64,000 nucleotides of DNA, taken from NCBI RefSeq assembly GCF_013393385.1, contig NZ_AP023239.1:3286001-3350000 (forward strand). The letters run 5' to 3'. Both the position numbers and the translations under genes were made by a program. Of this stretch, positions 50,047-59,152 are shown in pieces (the first letter of the stretch is position 1; each line of letters starts with the position of its first letter). This DNA comes from Paenibacillus sp. URB8-2. Lineage in GTDB: Bacteria; Bacillota; Bacilli; Paenibacillales; Paenibacillaceae. The notes under the pieces were generated by a model. It was not told the DNA's origin. It saw only the letters and a list, made by a program, of their open reading frames with translations, and ran no database searches.

Positions 50047-51588
50047 CTATTTAGCGTACTCAACCGCCCGTGTCTCGCGAATAACGGTGACCTTGATATG
50101 TCCCGGGTAGTCCAGTTCATTTTCAATCGTCTTCGTAATATCGCGCGCCAGACGGAAAGCTTCGGCATCGTCGATTTTGTCAGGCTGCACCATTACGCGG
50201 ACCTCGCGGCCGGCTTGAATCGCATACGACTTCTCGACGCCTTCGAAGGATTCGGAAATCTCCTCCAGCTTCTCCAGACGCTTGATATACGTTTCCAGCG
50301 TTTCCCGGCGTGCTCCCGGTCTTGCCGCCGACAATGCGTCAGCCGCACCGACCAGCATGGCGATAACCGAGGTCGCTTCGGCGTCCCCGTGATGGGAAGC
50401 GATGCTGTTGATGACAACCGGATGCTCTTTATATTTCTTCGCAAGCTCTACGCCGATCTCGACGTGAGAGCCTTCCACTTCATGATCCAGCGCTTTGCCG
50501 ATATCATGCAGCAGTCCCGCGCGTTTGGCAAGCACGATGTCTTCCCCAAGCTCACCGGCCATTAACCCGGTCAGATAAGCAACCTCCATGGAGTGCTTCA
50601 ATACGTTCTGACCGTAACTTGTGCGGAATTTCAGACGACCGAGAATCTTAATCAAATCCGGATGCAGACCGTGAACGCCAACCTCGAAGGTGGCCTGTTC
50701 CCCGTATTCACGAATCCGTTCATCCACTTCCTTACGCGATTTCTCGACCATTTCTTCGATTCGCGCAGGATGAATGCGTCCGTCCGCCACCAGCTTCTCC
50801 AGTGCGGTACGGGCCACTTCCCGGCGAATTGGATCAAATCCCGACAAAATAACCGCTTCCGGCGTGTCGTCGATAATAAGGTCGATACCGGTAAGGGTCT
50901 CCAGAGCACGGATATTTCGGCCTTCGCGTCCGATAATCCGGCCTTTCATTTCCTCATTAGGAAGTGTAACAACAGATACCGTCGTTTCCGCCACATGATC
51001 GGCGGCGCAGCGCTGAATGGCAAGGGTTATAATCTCGCGGGATTTCTTGTCCGCTTCTTCCTTGGCCTGCTGCTCGATGTCCTTGATCATTTGGGCCGTT
51101 TCATGCCGAACTTCCTGTTCTACATTGGAAAGAATAATGCTTCTGGCGTCTTCCATACTCAAATTGGAAATGCGCTCCAATTCGGTAACCTGATTCTTGT
51201 AAATCACATCGATTTGCTGCTGGGTTTCATCAATTCGTTTCTCTTTGTTAGCCACTTGTTCTTCTTTTCGTTCAAGCGATTCCATTTTTTTATCCAGCGA
51301 TTCTTCCTTTTGCAGCAACCGTCGTTCCTGACGTTGGATTTCATTCCGACGTTCACGAGTTTCTTTCTCAGCTTCGGTACGGATTCTGTGGACCTCATCC
51401 TTCGCTTCCAATACCGTTTCCTTCTTCAGCGCCTCCGCTTCCTTCTTCGCGTTCTCCACGATTACGGTAGCAGCCTCTTCCGCGCTGGAAATTTTAGCTT
51501 CTGCAAGGGATTTCCGAATAAAATAACCGAACCCAAAGAATAATGTCGCTACAACGAGAACGATAATGATCCAGATCCAGAAAGCCAT
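50047..51588 (-). CDS. rny: ribonuclease Y
   Basis: A 513-residue membrane-anchored endoribonuclease that starts bulk mRNA decay. An N-terminal transmembrane helix (about 3-25) is followed by a long coiled coil (about 30-190), a KH domain ([20 protein letters not shown]) and an HD domain ([21 protein letters not shown]). ATG 51588 lies eight bases after GGAGG. A promoter (TTGACA...TAAAAT) is about 250 bases upstream. ymdB is downstream. Confidence 0.96.
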   Translation of the reverse strand: MAFWIWIIIVLVVATLFFGFGYFIRKSLAEAKISSAEEAATVIVENAKKEAEALKKETVLEAKDEVHRIRTEAEKETRERRNEIQRQERRLLQKEESLDKKMESLERKEEQVANKEKRIDETQQQIDVIYKNQVTELERISNLSMEDARSIILSNVEQEVRHETAQMIKDIEQQAKEEADKKSREIITLAIQRCAADHVAETTVSVVTLPNEEMKGRIIGREGRNIRALETLTGIDLIIDDTPEAVILSGFDPIRREVARTALEKLVADGRIHPARIEEMVEKSRKEVDERIREYGEQATFEVGVHGLHPDLIKILGRLKFRTSYGQNVLKHSMEVAYLTGLMAGELGEDIVLAKRAGLLHDIGKALDHEVEGSHVEIGVELAKKYKEHPVVINSIASHHGDAEATSVIAMLVGAADALSAARPGARRETLETYIKRLEKLEEISESFEGVEKSYAIQAGREVRVMVQPDKIDDAEAFRLARDITKTIENELDYPGHIKVTVIRETRAVEYAK

Positions 51589-51899
51589 CTGTTTCACCTC
51601 CTCGTTGGTTCTTCCAAGGCATTCCTTGGGATTTGTGCAGTTGTCAAACTATCCGTTCATCACCATACAAAAAACCGGTAAATTCACCGATTGCCGAACT
51701 GCACATGCTTCACATGCACACTGCCCGCCGCATCCGGCGATTACATTTCATATGAGTTGATACGCGAATCGTTTAGAAAAAAAGAGGCCCTTTTTGGGAA
51801 GGAAAAAGGATTCTTATTTTATGCCGATTCATGTTATATTTTATTATTTATAAAAAGACATTGTCAAGAGAGTCAATCCCGGGAACAAAGTCAAGCGAG
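51589..51899 (-). promoter_or_regulatory. rny promoter and 5' leader with hairpin
   Basis: Minus strand TTGACA (51862-51867), an 18-base spacer and TAAAAT (51838-51843) form a promoter about 240 bases before the rny start. Within the leader, CCTTTTT-CCTTCCC-AAAAAGG followed by GCCTCTTTTTTT (about 51779-51815) resembles a terminator and might attenuate or mark processing. Nothing else is seen. Confidence 0.5.
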
Positions 51900-52634
51900 T
51901 CAGTCGAACTCATAAAAATCGTCCTCCGCTCCGCCCATATCCTCGTCCTGCCGGAGCGAGTTAAGAACGCTTCGGACAATCTCGCCTGAAAAACCGCGTC
52001 TCATCAGATAAGCGCCTGTCTTCCTTCTCTTATCGGAGGTCTCGCCCTTGATCGCATTCCATTTCCTGCGTCCGAGTTCAAGCGCGCTCTGCCGCTCCTG
52101 CTCCAAGCTGATTCCATCCAGCGCCTCGGCAATCACCGATTTGTCGACTCCTTTGCCGCGCAGTTCGTGGCGAACCCACAGCTTGCCCTTGCGGTGTCCG
52201 GTCACCCGCTGCTCCACCCACTGCTTCGCATACTGGGTATCGTCAATCAGCCGTTCGCGCCGCAGCCGTTCCAGCACTTCGGCAATTATAGCTTCTCCGA
52301 TTTCCTTCTGCCGCAAACGTCTTGCCATCTCCATTCCCGTCCGCGGCTTACGTTCCAAATAACGCAGTCCTTCGACATAGGCCCGCTGCCGTTCATCGGC
52401 TACTACAATCTCCTGAAGGTCTTCCTTCGTAAAGATATTTCCGGAAATCATCCGGTATTTGATCATAATATCCTCATGGATGCTCAAATTGTATGCCCCG
52501 AAATGCAGGATATAGCGGTGATCGGATTTTTTTTGACGTTCCACCTTGGTAATCGTTAGCGGCTCATTGTCTGGAAACTGCGAGAGCACGCCTTCTTCCG
52601 GCTGCTCGGCTTCAGAATCAAGCTGTATAGTCAT
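51900..52634 (-). CDS. recX: regulatory protein RecX
   Basis: A 244-residue RecA modulator made of three-helix repeats. Motifs: YLERKPRTGMEMARRLRQK, RLIDDTQYAKQWVEQR and LRGKGVDKSVIAEAL. It is at the long end for RecX because of an acidic N-terminal extension, which Bacillus RecX shares. ATG 52634 is 11 bases after GGAGG. It follows recA on the same strand after a terminator. Confidence 0.9.
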   Translation of the reverse strand: MTIQLDSEAEQPEEGVLSQFPDNEPLTITKVERQKKSDHRYILHFGAYNLSIHEDIMIKYRMISGNIFTKEDLQEIVVADERQRAYVEGLRYLERKPRTGMEMARRLRQKEIGEAIIAEVLERLRRERLIDDTQYAKQWVEQRVTGHRKGKLWVRHELRGKGVDKSVIAEALDGISLEQERQSALELGRRKWNAIKGETSDKRRKTGAYLMRRGFSGEIVRSVLNSLRQDEDMGGAEDDFYEFD

Positions 52635-52715
52635 TAGTGTGCATTCCTCCATCCTTCTCGCATATCCCGGCTTGACGCAGCAGGGCGGTATCATTCTTGT
52701 TTCTATTCTTCCATA

Positions 52716-52750
52716 ATAAAAGACGCCCTATATAGTTATAAAGGGCGCCT
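52716..52750 (-). terminator. terminator of recA
   Basis: AGGCGCCCTTTAT pairs with ATATAGGGCGTC and is followed by TTTTATT on the minus strand, 14 bases after the recA stop. Confidence 0.85.
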
Positions 52751-52764
52751 TACTTTTCAAGAGA

Positions 52765-53459
52765 TTATTCGATTTCGAGCAGTGCCTGTTCTTCCTGCTT
52801 CTCGGCCTCGATCTCCGCTTCGGAAGGAGCGGCGACGATTGTAGAGAGATTGCTCGCTTCACGAATCTTGTTCTCGATGACAAGCGCCACATCCGGATGC
52901 TCCTTCAGGAACTGCTTCGCATTCTCGCGGCCTTGACCCAGCCGTTCACCTTCGTAGGAGTACCATGCGCCGCTCTTGTTGACGATATCCAATTCCGTAC
53001 CGATATCAACAAGACTGCCTTCTCTGGAAATACCCTCGCCGTACATAATATCGATGTCCGCTTGTTTAAACGGTGGCGCTACCTTGTTCTTCACAACTTT
53101 GATCCGTGTGCGGTTACCCACCATATCATTGCCCATCTTAATGCTCTCTACACGCCGTACATCAAGGCGAACCGTAGAGTAGAATTTCAATGCGCGGCCG
53201 CCGGGAGTCGTCTCCGGATTACCGAACATGACGCCGATTTTCTCGCGAAGCTGGTTGATGAAAATGGCAATCGTCTTGGATTTGTTAATGGAGCCGGACA
53301 GTTTGCGCAGAGCCTGGGACATCAGCCGCGCCTGCAGACCCACATGGGAGTCGCCCATCTCACCTTCGATTTCAGCTTTAGGCACCAATGCCGCAACCGA
53401 GTCCACTACAATAATGTCCACCGCGCCGCTGCGAACAAGCGCTTCCGCAATCTCCAGAG
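52765..53459 (-). CDS. recA: recA, exon 2 (C-terminal part of RecA)
   Basis: 695 bases that continue RecA from ...[18 protein letters not shown] onward to the stop. It contains the Walker B strand [11 protein letters not shown], loop L2 ([21 protein letters not shown], shown as [18 protein letters not shown]), the TVRLDVRR segment and the Glu-rich C-terminus. Joined to exon 1 (56447-56813) it gives 1,062 bases, or 353 residues, the usual length. Exon joining restores E-Q-A-L-E-I, the conserved RecA sequence, and supports the splice sites given. Confidence 0.93.
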
Positions 53460-53470
53460 ATGTAATGCAT

Positions 53471-53510
53471 CCTCTCCCTTGGGAGAGGGTAGCATTTCCT
53501 CCTTACGGAG
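53471..53510 (-). other. 3' extension of the recA intron with two hairpins
   Basis: CTCC-GTAA-GGAG (53499-53510) and CCTCTCCC-AA-GGGAGAGG (53471-53488) lie between domain VI and the 3' splice site. Ordinary group II introns end two to three bases after domain VI. Confidence 0.6.
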
Positions 53511-53557
53511 TACGATAGGTAAGAATTTGATGTAATCTCCTTCTTTTCCCCCGTCCC

Positions 53558-53591
53558 ACACCGTGCATGCGACTTTCACCGCACACGGCGT
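53558..53591 (-). ncRNA. group II intron domain V
   Basis: A 34-nt hairpin with the canonical size. Outer arms ACGCCGTG and CACGGTGT pair, and the inner TGCG/CGCA arm closes around GTGAAAGT. This is the catalytic core of the ribozyme. Confidence 0.85.
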
Positions 53592-53669
53592 TCCATCAAG
53601 CCGAAATGCAAGGTAGCAAACCTTACATCATCAGTCACACATCACTATGTTCAACCAATGTGGATTAAC

Positions 53670-55640
53670 TTACTCTTTTATTATTGAACGTGTTACATCC
53701 TTACCTGCTTGGTATTTCAGTCTGTATCTGTGAATCTTTTTGCCCCTCTTGTCATCCCCGAGAACCGCATCATTATGAATAAGTTCATGACAGTCGTTGC
53801 ACAGACTTGCAAGGTTAGGAACTTTATTGACCTTGTTTAAAGGAAGTTGAGCATCAATATGATGGCATCTATAATTGCCCTGGTAGAGGGGTGTTTCACA
53901 CGCTTTGCATTGACCTTTGTCTCTATTGTAGGCGTATTCTCTGTTTAGGAAGTATTCAAGATTGTATCTCTTGTTACTGTGTACAGAGGTTACATAGATG
54001 AACAAATCATCTGTGTCAATAAGCATAGGTCTCGCAATTAATCGCGCTCTGTGACCAGATTTATTCTCATACAGTTTTCGACCTTCCTCAGAGTATGGGG
54101 TTAAATCTTGTTTGAAAACTTTTGCATACTCAATTCTGGTGATTTTGCCGAAAGTTAATCCTACTAATAATCCCTCTGCTTCGACCGAAAAGTGTTTCAT
54201 TAAATACGGTCTCCCGTTGGGAGGATTGTGTCTATCGACTCTGTTTGAAAATTCTGAAACTGGTCTTTTCCTCTTTGGAGCATTATTTTTACCATACATT
54301 TCAACCCACGTATGATAAGCAGTTGTTTCAAAGATGAAGTCGAGTTTTCCAAGTGCTTGTTTGGCTATTCCAATTTTGTAGTAGTTACTCAGTCCTACTA
54401 TTTTACTATTGACTTTTTCAATATCAAGGGCTTTTTCAAGTTCAGTCTTTCGCGTTCGTATCATTCTTATGTCCCGTTTAATTTCTTTTGCCTTTTCATA
54501 TAGCTTAGGCATATTGGGGAGTAATCGTGCTACGAATTTGTCCATCTGAACTCTTTGACCTGCTTTGATGTCAAACCCTAGAAAGTGTGCTCTGCTTACT
54601 CGTACATCTGTAACAAGAGTTTTCTCATTTGATAGTTCTAAATGAAGTGACTCTCTGAGGTACTGTTCGGCTTCTGCTTTGAGCTGTTCGGCATGTTCCT
54701 TAGTATCAGTCATAATAACCCAATCGTCAGCATATCGGACAAAGAATATTGGCGTGATTCCTTCTCGTCTTCTTGCAACGAGCGCATTCTTTTTCTGATT
54801 ATAATCAGAATTTAGAACGTGGAATTCATATTGCTTACCAATTTTCCAGTCAAAGCTGTTTAGGTATATATTGGCTAATAATGGACTAATAATTCCACCT
54901 TGAGGTGTTCCCTTTTCAGTTGGGAAAAGCTTTCCATTGTCCATATACCCGGCTTTGAGCATTTTCTTTATTAAGAAAATTATTCTTTTGTCCTTAATTC
55001 CCATGCTCCACATAATCTGTATAAGCTTGTTGTGGTTTATGTTATCGAAGTACCCTTTAATATCGCCTTCTACAAGCCAGTATAGGCCGCTATTACTGAC
55101 GATTTTTGCTATCCATGCTAAGGCATGTTCTGTGCTTCGATAGGGTCTAAAACCATAGCTATGTGGAAAGAATTGTGCTTCAAAGATTGGTTCCAATACT
55201 ATTCTGACCATTTCTTGAATGGTTCTGTCAATCATGGCTGGAATGCCTAAAGGTCTAACTTTCTTTTGTAAGAGCAGTTTGTATCCGTCTTTTTGATTTA
55301 CTTTCCCTTTAAAGTTACCTTTAGGAATGTAAACCCTTCGAGCAGGTAGCGGTTGATAATTGTCAAGAGCATCAGTAGTCATTTTGTAACATTCCATAAA
55401 TGGCATTTGTAGATACTCGTCCACAATCTTTTTGTCAATTCCTGCTGTTTTACTTCCTCTATTGGATTTGATGTTGTGTATTGCCGTGAAGAATACTTCT
55501 CTATTTTTGACTAATTCGAGAAGCCCATAAAAAGGTTCTCCCTCTTTAGCTTTACTGTACATCTCGTCCAATAGGTCTCGTAAACTACGTTCATTTTCTA
55601 TTGTGAGCCTGTTTACCTTCAATGTTTTATCAACCCTCAT
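53670..55640 (-). CDS. group II intron reverse transcriptase/maturase with HNH endonuclease
   Basis: A 656-residue intron-encoded protein. RT motifs: LQKKVRPLGIPAMIDRTIQE, GDIKGYFDNINH, GTPQGGIISPLLANIYLNSF (244 onward) and the active site YADD (303-306). The X/maturase domain follows (about 400-470). The C-terminal zinc-bound HNH domain (about 585-625) has CKACETPLYQGNYRCHHIDA and CNDCHELIH. The frame is open to 55790 but ATG 55640 gives the typical N-terminus. An intact protein suggests the intron is mobile (retrohoming). Confidence 0.93.
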   Translation of the reverse strand: MRVDKTLKVNRLTIENERSLRDLLDEMYSKAKEGEPFYGLLELVKNREVFFTAIHNIKSNRGSKTAGIDKKIVDEYLQMPFMECYKMTTDALDNYQPLPARRVYIPKGNFKGKVNQKDGYKLLLQKKVRPLGIPAMIDRTIQEMVRIVLEPIFEAQFFPHSYGFRPYRSTEHALAWIAKIVSNSGLYWLVEGDIKGYFDNINHNKLIQIMWSMGIKDKRIIFLIKKMLKAGYMDNGKLFPTEKGTPQGGIISPLLANIYLNSFDWKIGKQYEFHVLNSDYNQKKNALVARRREGITPIFFVRYADDWVIMTDTKEHAEQLKAEAEQYLRESLHLELSNEKTLVTDVRVSRAHFLGFDIKAGQRVQMDKFVARLLPNMPKLYEKAKEIKRDIRMIRTRKTELEKALDIEKVNSKIVGLSNYYKIGIAKQALGKLDFIFETTAYHTWVEMYGKNNAPKRKRPVSEFSNRVDRHNPPNGRPYLMKHFSVEAEGLLVGLTFGKITRIEYAKVFKQDLTPYSEEGRKLYENKSGHRARLIARPMLIDTDDLFIYVTSVHSNKRYNLEYFLNREYAYNRDKGQCKACETPLYQGNYRCHHIDAQLPLNKVNKVPNLASLCNDCHELIHNDAVLGDDKRGKKIHRYRLKYQAGKDVTRSIIKE

Positions 55641-56446
55641 AATGATTTCGAGATGATTAACCCTCTTAATTATTATAACATCGGATTGGTAAAAATTGAG
55701 TTTGCTGTTTTTACTTTTTAGGCTCACAAGTTCAGTTATCCAATTCGACCTGACTGCTTCCCTTGGCTCCTCTTGGTTTTGTCCTCTCAATTCCCCTTCA
55801 ATATATAGAGAATGTCATCGAGCCAAGTCTCATAGCTACTACGGAAGCGCTGACTTCCTATAAGCTTCATTGAATCCGACTTCTCCACTTATAGGCTCTC
55901 CCACGTTCCATCCCATCTATCCCTGATTTTGCACGACTTTAGGTGCCCACTCTACACCGTAGGTATCTCATAAGGAAAGTCCAGTAACCAAATGAGTCGG
56001 ACCACATACTCACTCTTTATACGGAAGAACCGCGGCTATTGCCCTTGCGGTTAAAGAGTATGTGCGCAGCTATCGCAAACAAGACACTTTAGCTGTACCT
56101 AATTATCTCCCTTTCGGAAGGCCACTGGTATCGGTGCTTCACACATGGGTTCCTTGCGTCACCATGGTCGTGCTTTTAAGGAATCCCGCACCACTTTCGC
56201 CATAGTTATTGTTATTAATAACCGTAGGTTACTTGGGTTACGACTTCGCCTAACTTCATACCTTCTGATTATCGGAAATCAAAACGCATGTAGGAGTCTT
56301 AGACATAAAGTGTCGGACTAACACTTTAAGAAGGGTTTTCACCTTCCAAATTGATGGAATAGTTAGACTATTCTGTATGGTATTAGCTACCTAGAACCGT
56401 CTTCCGATTTCACGCTTTCAGGCGCTTATACGGAAACGTGGCGTAC

Positions 56447-56813
56447 CCTGTTCACCGGTATCCGGCTGGGACAGCAGCAGTTCGTCAATGTTAACGCCCA
56501 GCTTGCTTGCATAGCTTGGGTCCAGCGCATGCTCTGCGTCAATAAAAGCAGCTTGTCCGCCCGCCTTCTGAACTTCCGCAATCGCATGCAGGGCAACCGT
56601 TGTCTTACCGGAAGATTCCGGTCCGTAAACTTCTATAATGCGGCCTTTAGGAAGTCCGCCGATTCCCAAAGCAATATCTAAAGCCAACGATCCGCTGGGT
56701 ACGATCTCAACCTGCATATGGGTGGATTCGCCAAGCTTCATGATGGAGCCTTTACCGAATTGTTTTTCTATTTGACGGAGCGCCATTTCAAGCGCCGCAC
56801 GACGATCTGACAA
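56447..56813 (-). CDS. recA: recA, exon 1 (N-terminal part of RecA)
   Basis: 367 bases encoding the first 122 residues: [21 protein letters not shown], Walker [10 protein letters not shown] (about 65-73) and [12 protein letters not shown]. RecA drives homologous recombination and SOS induction. The start is TTG 56813, located in the loop of a perfect 7-bp hairpin (GATCTGA-TTG-TCAGATC, 56804-56820). The frame continues into the intron for nine codons before a stop, so unspliced message yields only a fragment. A SOS-box promoter lies upstream. Confidence 0.93.
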
Positions 56814-56914
56814 TCAGATCACATCCTTTTCACGGTTTATAATATCAAGAAAATATAACTGAATGAGCTTTCATCAGGACCTGCAAGAAAAGCAACAGCT
56901 GTTCTTATATTTAT

Positions 56915-56966
56915 ATTGTACCTTGTTTTGGAGCGTTTGCCAAGCATTTTTTCGAACATACATTCG
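56915..56966 (-). promoter_or_regulatory. recA: recA promoter with LexA (SOS) box
   Basis: Minus strand TTGGCA (56938-56943), a 17-base spacer and TACAAT (56915-56920). Just upstream is CGAATGTATGTTCG (56953-56966), which matches the Bacillus LexA site CGAAC-N4-GTTCG except for one base. Damage-inducible expression is expected. Confidence 0.8.
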
Positions 56967-57066
56967 TTTTTTTCGACCTTCAAACAATCATTCCCTTTTA
57001 TTGTAAGCCTCCTTTACAGAGTCAATGCCGTGCACAAATCGCCTATATAAAGCACTTACCCTCCAC

Positions 57067-57110
57067 AAAAAAACAAAAACCGCGGCAAAGAGAATTCAAT
57101 GCCACGGTTC
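57067..57110 (-). terminator. terminator of cinA
   Basis: AACCGTGGCA pairs with TGCCGCGGTT and is followed by TTTGTTTTTTT on the minus strand, between cinA and recA, so recA uses its own promoter. Confidence 0.88.
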
Positions 57111-57147
57111 TTCCGTATGCCATCATTATATAGAAATAAAGCCCATC

Positions 57148-58434
57148 TTACAAGCCCGAGCCTTCAGTCGGCGTATCGACATTTCGCTCCACCAGTCTGC
57201 GCCACAGCTGATACAGTATCGCTTTAACGGAACGTATACGGATATTCTCACGGTTGCCTTTCAGCTTCAGTTCAAACACTTCCGTCTTTCCATTTCTCTC
57301 CGCGAGCCCGATATAGACCAGACCCGCCGGTTTGCGCTCCGAGTAACCCGGGCCCGCCACGCCGGTAATCGACAGCCCATAGTCCGTGTCGGCGGTCAGC
57401 CTGACCTGCTCGGCCAGAACTTCGGCCACCTCGCGGCTGACCGCGCCGGGGGCGTCGACTCCTTCCAGATACTCCTTGGGAACATTCAGCAGCTTGTGCT
57501 TCATCTCATTGGAGTAGCATACAATCCCTCCCAAAAACGCTGAAGAACTGCCGGGGATGCTCGTGATGCTCTCCATAAGAAGTCCTCCGGTACAGCTCTC
57601 GGCACAGCTCACGGTTAGTCCCGCATCCGCCATCCAGTCCACGATTACCTTTTCCAGCGGGACATCGATATTGGCATACAAATGGTTGGGAAGAATGTCT
57701 TGGATTTGCTCTTCCAGCGAATCCAGCTTCTCCATCGCTTCGCTGTAGGAAGGCGCTTTTGTGGAAATACGCACCGTTACCTCTCCTTCTTTGGCATAAG
57801 GAGCGATCGTCGGATCGTTTTGACCGTGGATAAGATCGATCAGCTTGTCTTCAAGCAGGGATTCCCCGATGCCGGCAAATTTAAGCATTTTGGAATAAAG
57901 GGGCATCTCATCCGTTAACGCATGCTGCTGCAGCCAAGGCTTGGCTTTCTCCGTGAACATCGGTTTCATTTCTCTGGGAGGTCCGGGCAGTACGATATAA
58001 TATTTGCCCTCATGACTGATTGCGAGACCTACAGCCAGTCCCGTCTCATTCGGAAGCGGTGTCGAATCGTCGATCACAAGCGCCTGCTTGCGGTTGTTCT
58101 CGGTCATTTGGACGCCCCGGTCGCTGAAGAACTGGTCCACATGATCCATCGCCATCCGGTCGATATGCAATCCTCTGCCCAGCGAAACCGCCAGAGCGTC
58201 CTTCGTCAAGTCATCCTCCGTCGGTCCGATGCCTCCTGTGAACAGGATAAGATCGGCGCGTCCCTTTGCGATTTCTATAGCCTCCTGCAGCCGGATGCTG
58301 TTATCGCCTACCACCGTCTGAAAATATACGTCGATACCCAGAGCGGCAAGCTCTACAGACAAAAACTGGGCGTTGCTGTTCACGATTTGCCCGAGCAGCA
58401 GCTCGGTGCCGACCGCAATAATCTCTGCTTTCAC
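57148..58434 (-). CDS. cinA: CinA-like competence/damage-inducible protein
   Basis: A 428-residue protein with the N-terminal molybdopterin-binding-like MoCF domain (about 1-165; GTELLLGQIVNSNA, LFTGGIGPTEDD) and the C-terminal CinA/PncC nicotinamide-nucleotide amidase domain (about 260-415; CAESCTGGLL, SGVVCYSNxxK-like GIVCYSNEMKHK, GVAGPG). It recycles NMN in NAD metabolism and is linked to competence. The usual neighbours recA and pgsA are present. Confidence 0.93.
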   Translation of the reverse strand: MKAEIIAVGTELLLGQIVNSNAQFLSVELAALGIDVYFQTVVGDNSIRLQEAIEIAKGRADLILFTGGIGPTEDDLTKDALAVSLGRGLHIDRMAMDHVDQFFSDRGVQMTENNRKQALVIDDSTPLPNETGLAVGLAISHEGKYYIVLPGPPREMKPMFTEKAKPWLQQHALTDEMPLYSKMLKFAGIGESLLEDKLIDLIHGQNDPTIAPYAKEGEVTVRISTKAPSYSEAMEKLDSLEEQIQDILPNHLYANIDVPLEKVIVDWMADAGLTVSCAESCTGGLLMESITSIPGSSSAFLGGIVCYSNEMKHKLLNVPKEYLEGVDAPGAVSREVAEVLAEQVRLTADTDYGLSITGVAGPGYSERKPAGLVYIGLAERNGKTEVFELKLKGNRENIRIRSVKAILYQLWRRLVERNVDTPTEGSGL

Positions 58435-58564
58435 TATTGGTTTCGCCTCCTGATATATGCGCCTGACGGCTTCAGACAGAAACAGGGCAATAGGTTAAGA
58501 GTTCCTACTGCCCCGCTGAAGTTGACGTAAAGACGTATTGGATGTTGAGGTTCGGTTAGATTTC

Positions 58565-59152
58565 TTATGCGTTATGGGCCAGCAGCAATTCCTTATTCTT
58601 CACGAAATAATCGATTCCCGAGTAAATGGTAATCAGAGCGGCCGCCCAAATGGCTATATCGTCAAAAGGGATGCCGACGAACTGGAACGGAAAATTGTTG
58701 AGCAGCAGCAGGGAAATCGCTACGATCTGAACTACCGTTTTGATCTTCCCCCATTTGCTGGCGGCCACGACCTTGCCATCCAGCAGTGCTACCTGGCGAA
58801 GGCCGGTCACCGCAAATTCCCGGCTGATAATGATCACGGCGATCAAAGAATCGCATCTCCCTAACTCTACCAATGAAATCAGAACAGCCGAGATAAGCAG
58901 CTTGTCCGCCAGAGGATCAAGAAGCTTGCCGAGGTTGGTCACCATATTATATTTGCGGGCAATATATCCGTCGATCCCGTCCGTGCTTGCCGCCAGGAGA
59001 AAAATAATAGCCGCTATAAGATGATTGACGGAAAGCTGGAAAGAGCCCCAATGTAACGGCTCCGGGTAAAAGCTGAAATTAACAAGCAGGAACAGCATCA
59101 TAATCGGGATTAGGCATATTCGGGCAATCGTAATGCGGTTGGGCAAATTCAC
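58565..59152 (-). CDS. pgsA: CDP-diacylglycerol-glycerol-3-phosphate 3-phosphatidyltransferase
   Basis: A 195-residue membrane enzyme that makes phosphatidylglycerophosphate. The CDP-alcohol phosphotransferase motif D-G-x2-A-R-x8-G-x3-D-x3-D is seen in STDGIDGYIARKYNMVTNLG and KLLDPLADKLL. Four to five hydrophobic helices. Its start overlaps the stop of rimO by four bases. Order rimO-pgsA-cinA-recA matches Bacillus relatives. Confidence 0.95.
   Translation of the reverse strand: MNLPNRITIARICLIPIMMLFLLVNFSFYPEPLHWGSFQLSVNHLIAAIIFLLAASTDGIDGYIARKYNMVTNLGKLLDPLADKLLISAVLISLVELGRCDSLIAVIIISREFAVTGLRQVALLDGKVVAASKWGKIKTVVQIVAISLLLLNNFPFQFVGIPFDDIAIWAAALITIYSGIDYFVKNKELLLAHNA

Larger units (their letters stand above)
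53460..56446 (-). mobile_element. group II intron in recA
   Basis: A 2,987-nt intron. The 5' end GTACGCC replaces the usual GUGYG; the 3' end is ...CATTACAT. Domain V (53558-53591) is the conserved 34-nt hairpin with ACGCCGTG/CACGGTGT arms and GTGAAAGT in its loop. It encodes a reverse transcriptase-maturase (53670-55640). It is in the same orientation as recA, so splicing is needed for RecA. After domain VI about 55 extra bases with two hairpins precede the 3' splice site. Such 3' extensions are known for some Bacillus group II introns (B.c.I4). Confidence 0.9.

Noticed and set aside
53670..55790. Longer reading of the intron protein (706 aa)
   Set aside because: The extra 50 N-terminal residues have no ribosome binding site and do not look like an RT N-terminus; ATG 55640 fits the family.
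53460..56446. Alternative intron boundaries giving E-Q-S-L in RecA
   Set aside because: Shifting one base would start the intron GGTACG and end it ACA; the boundary used gives the conserved E-Q-A-L-E-I and an AT end typical of these introns.
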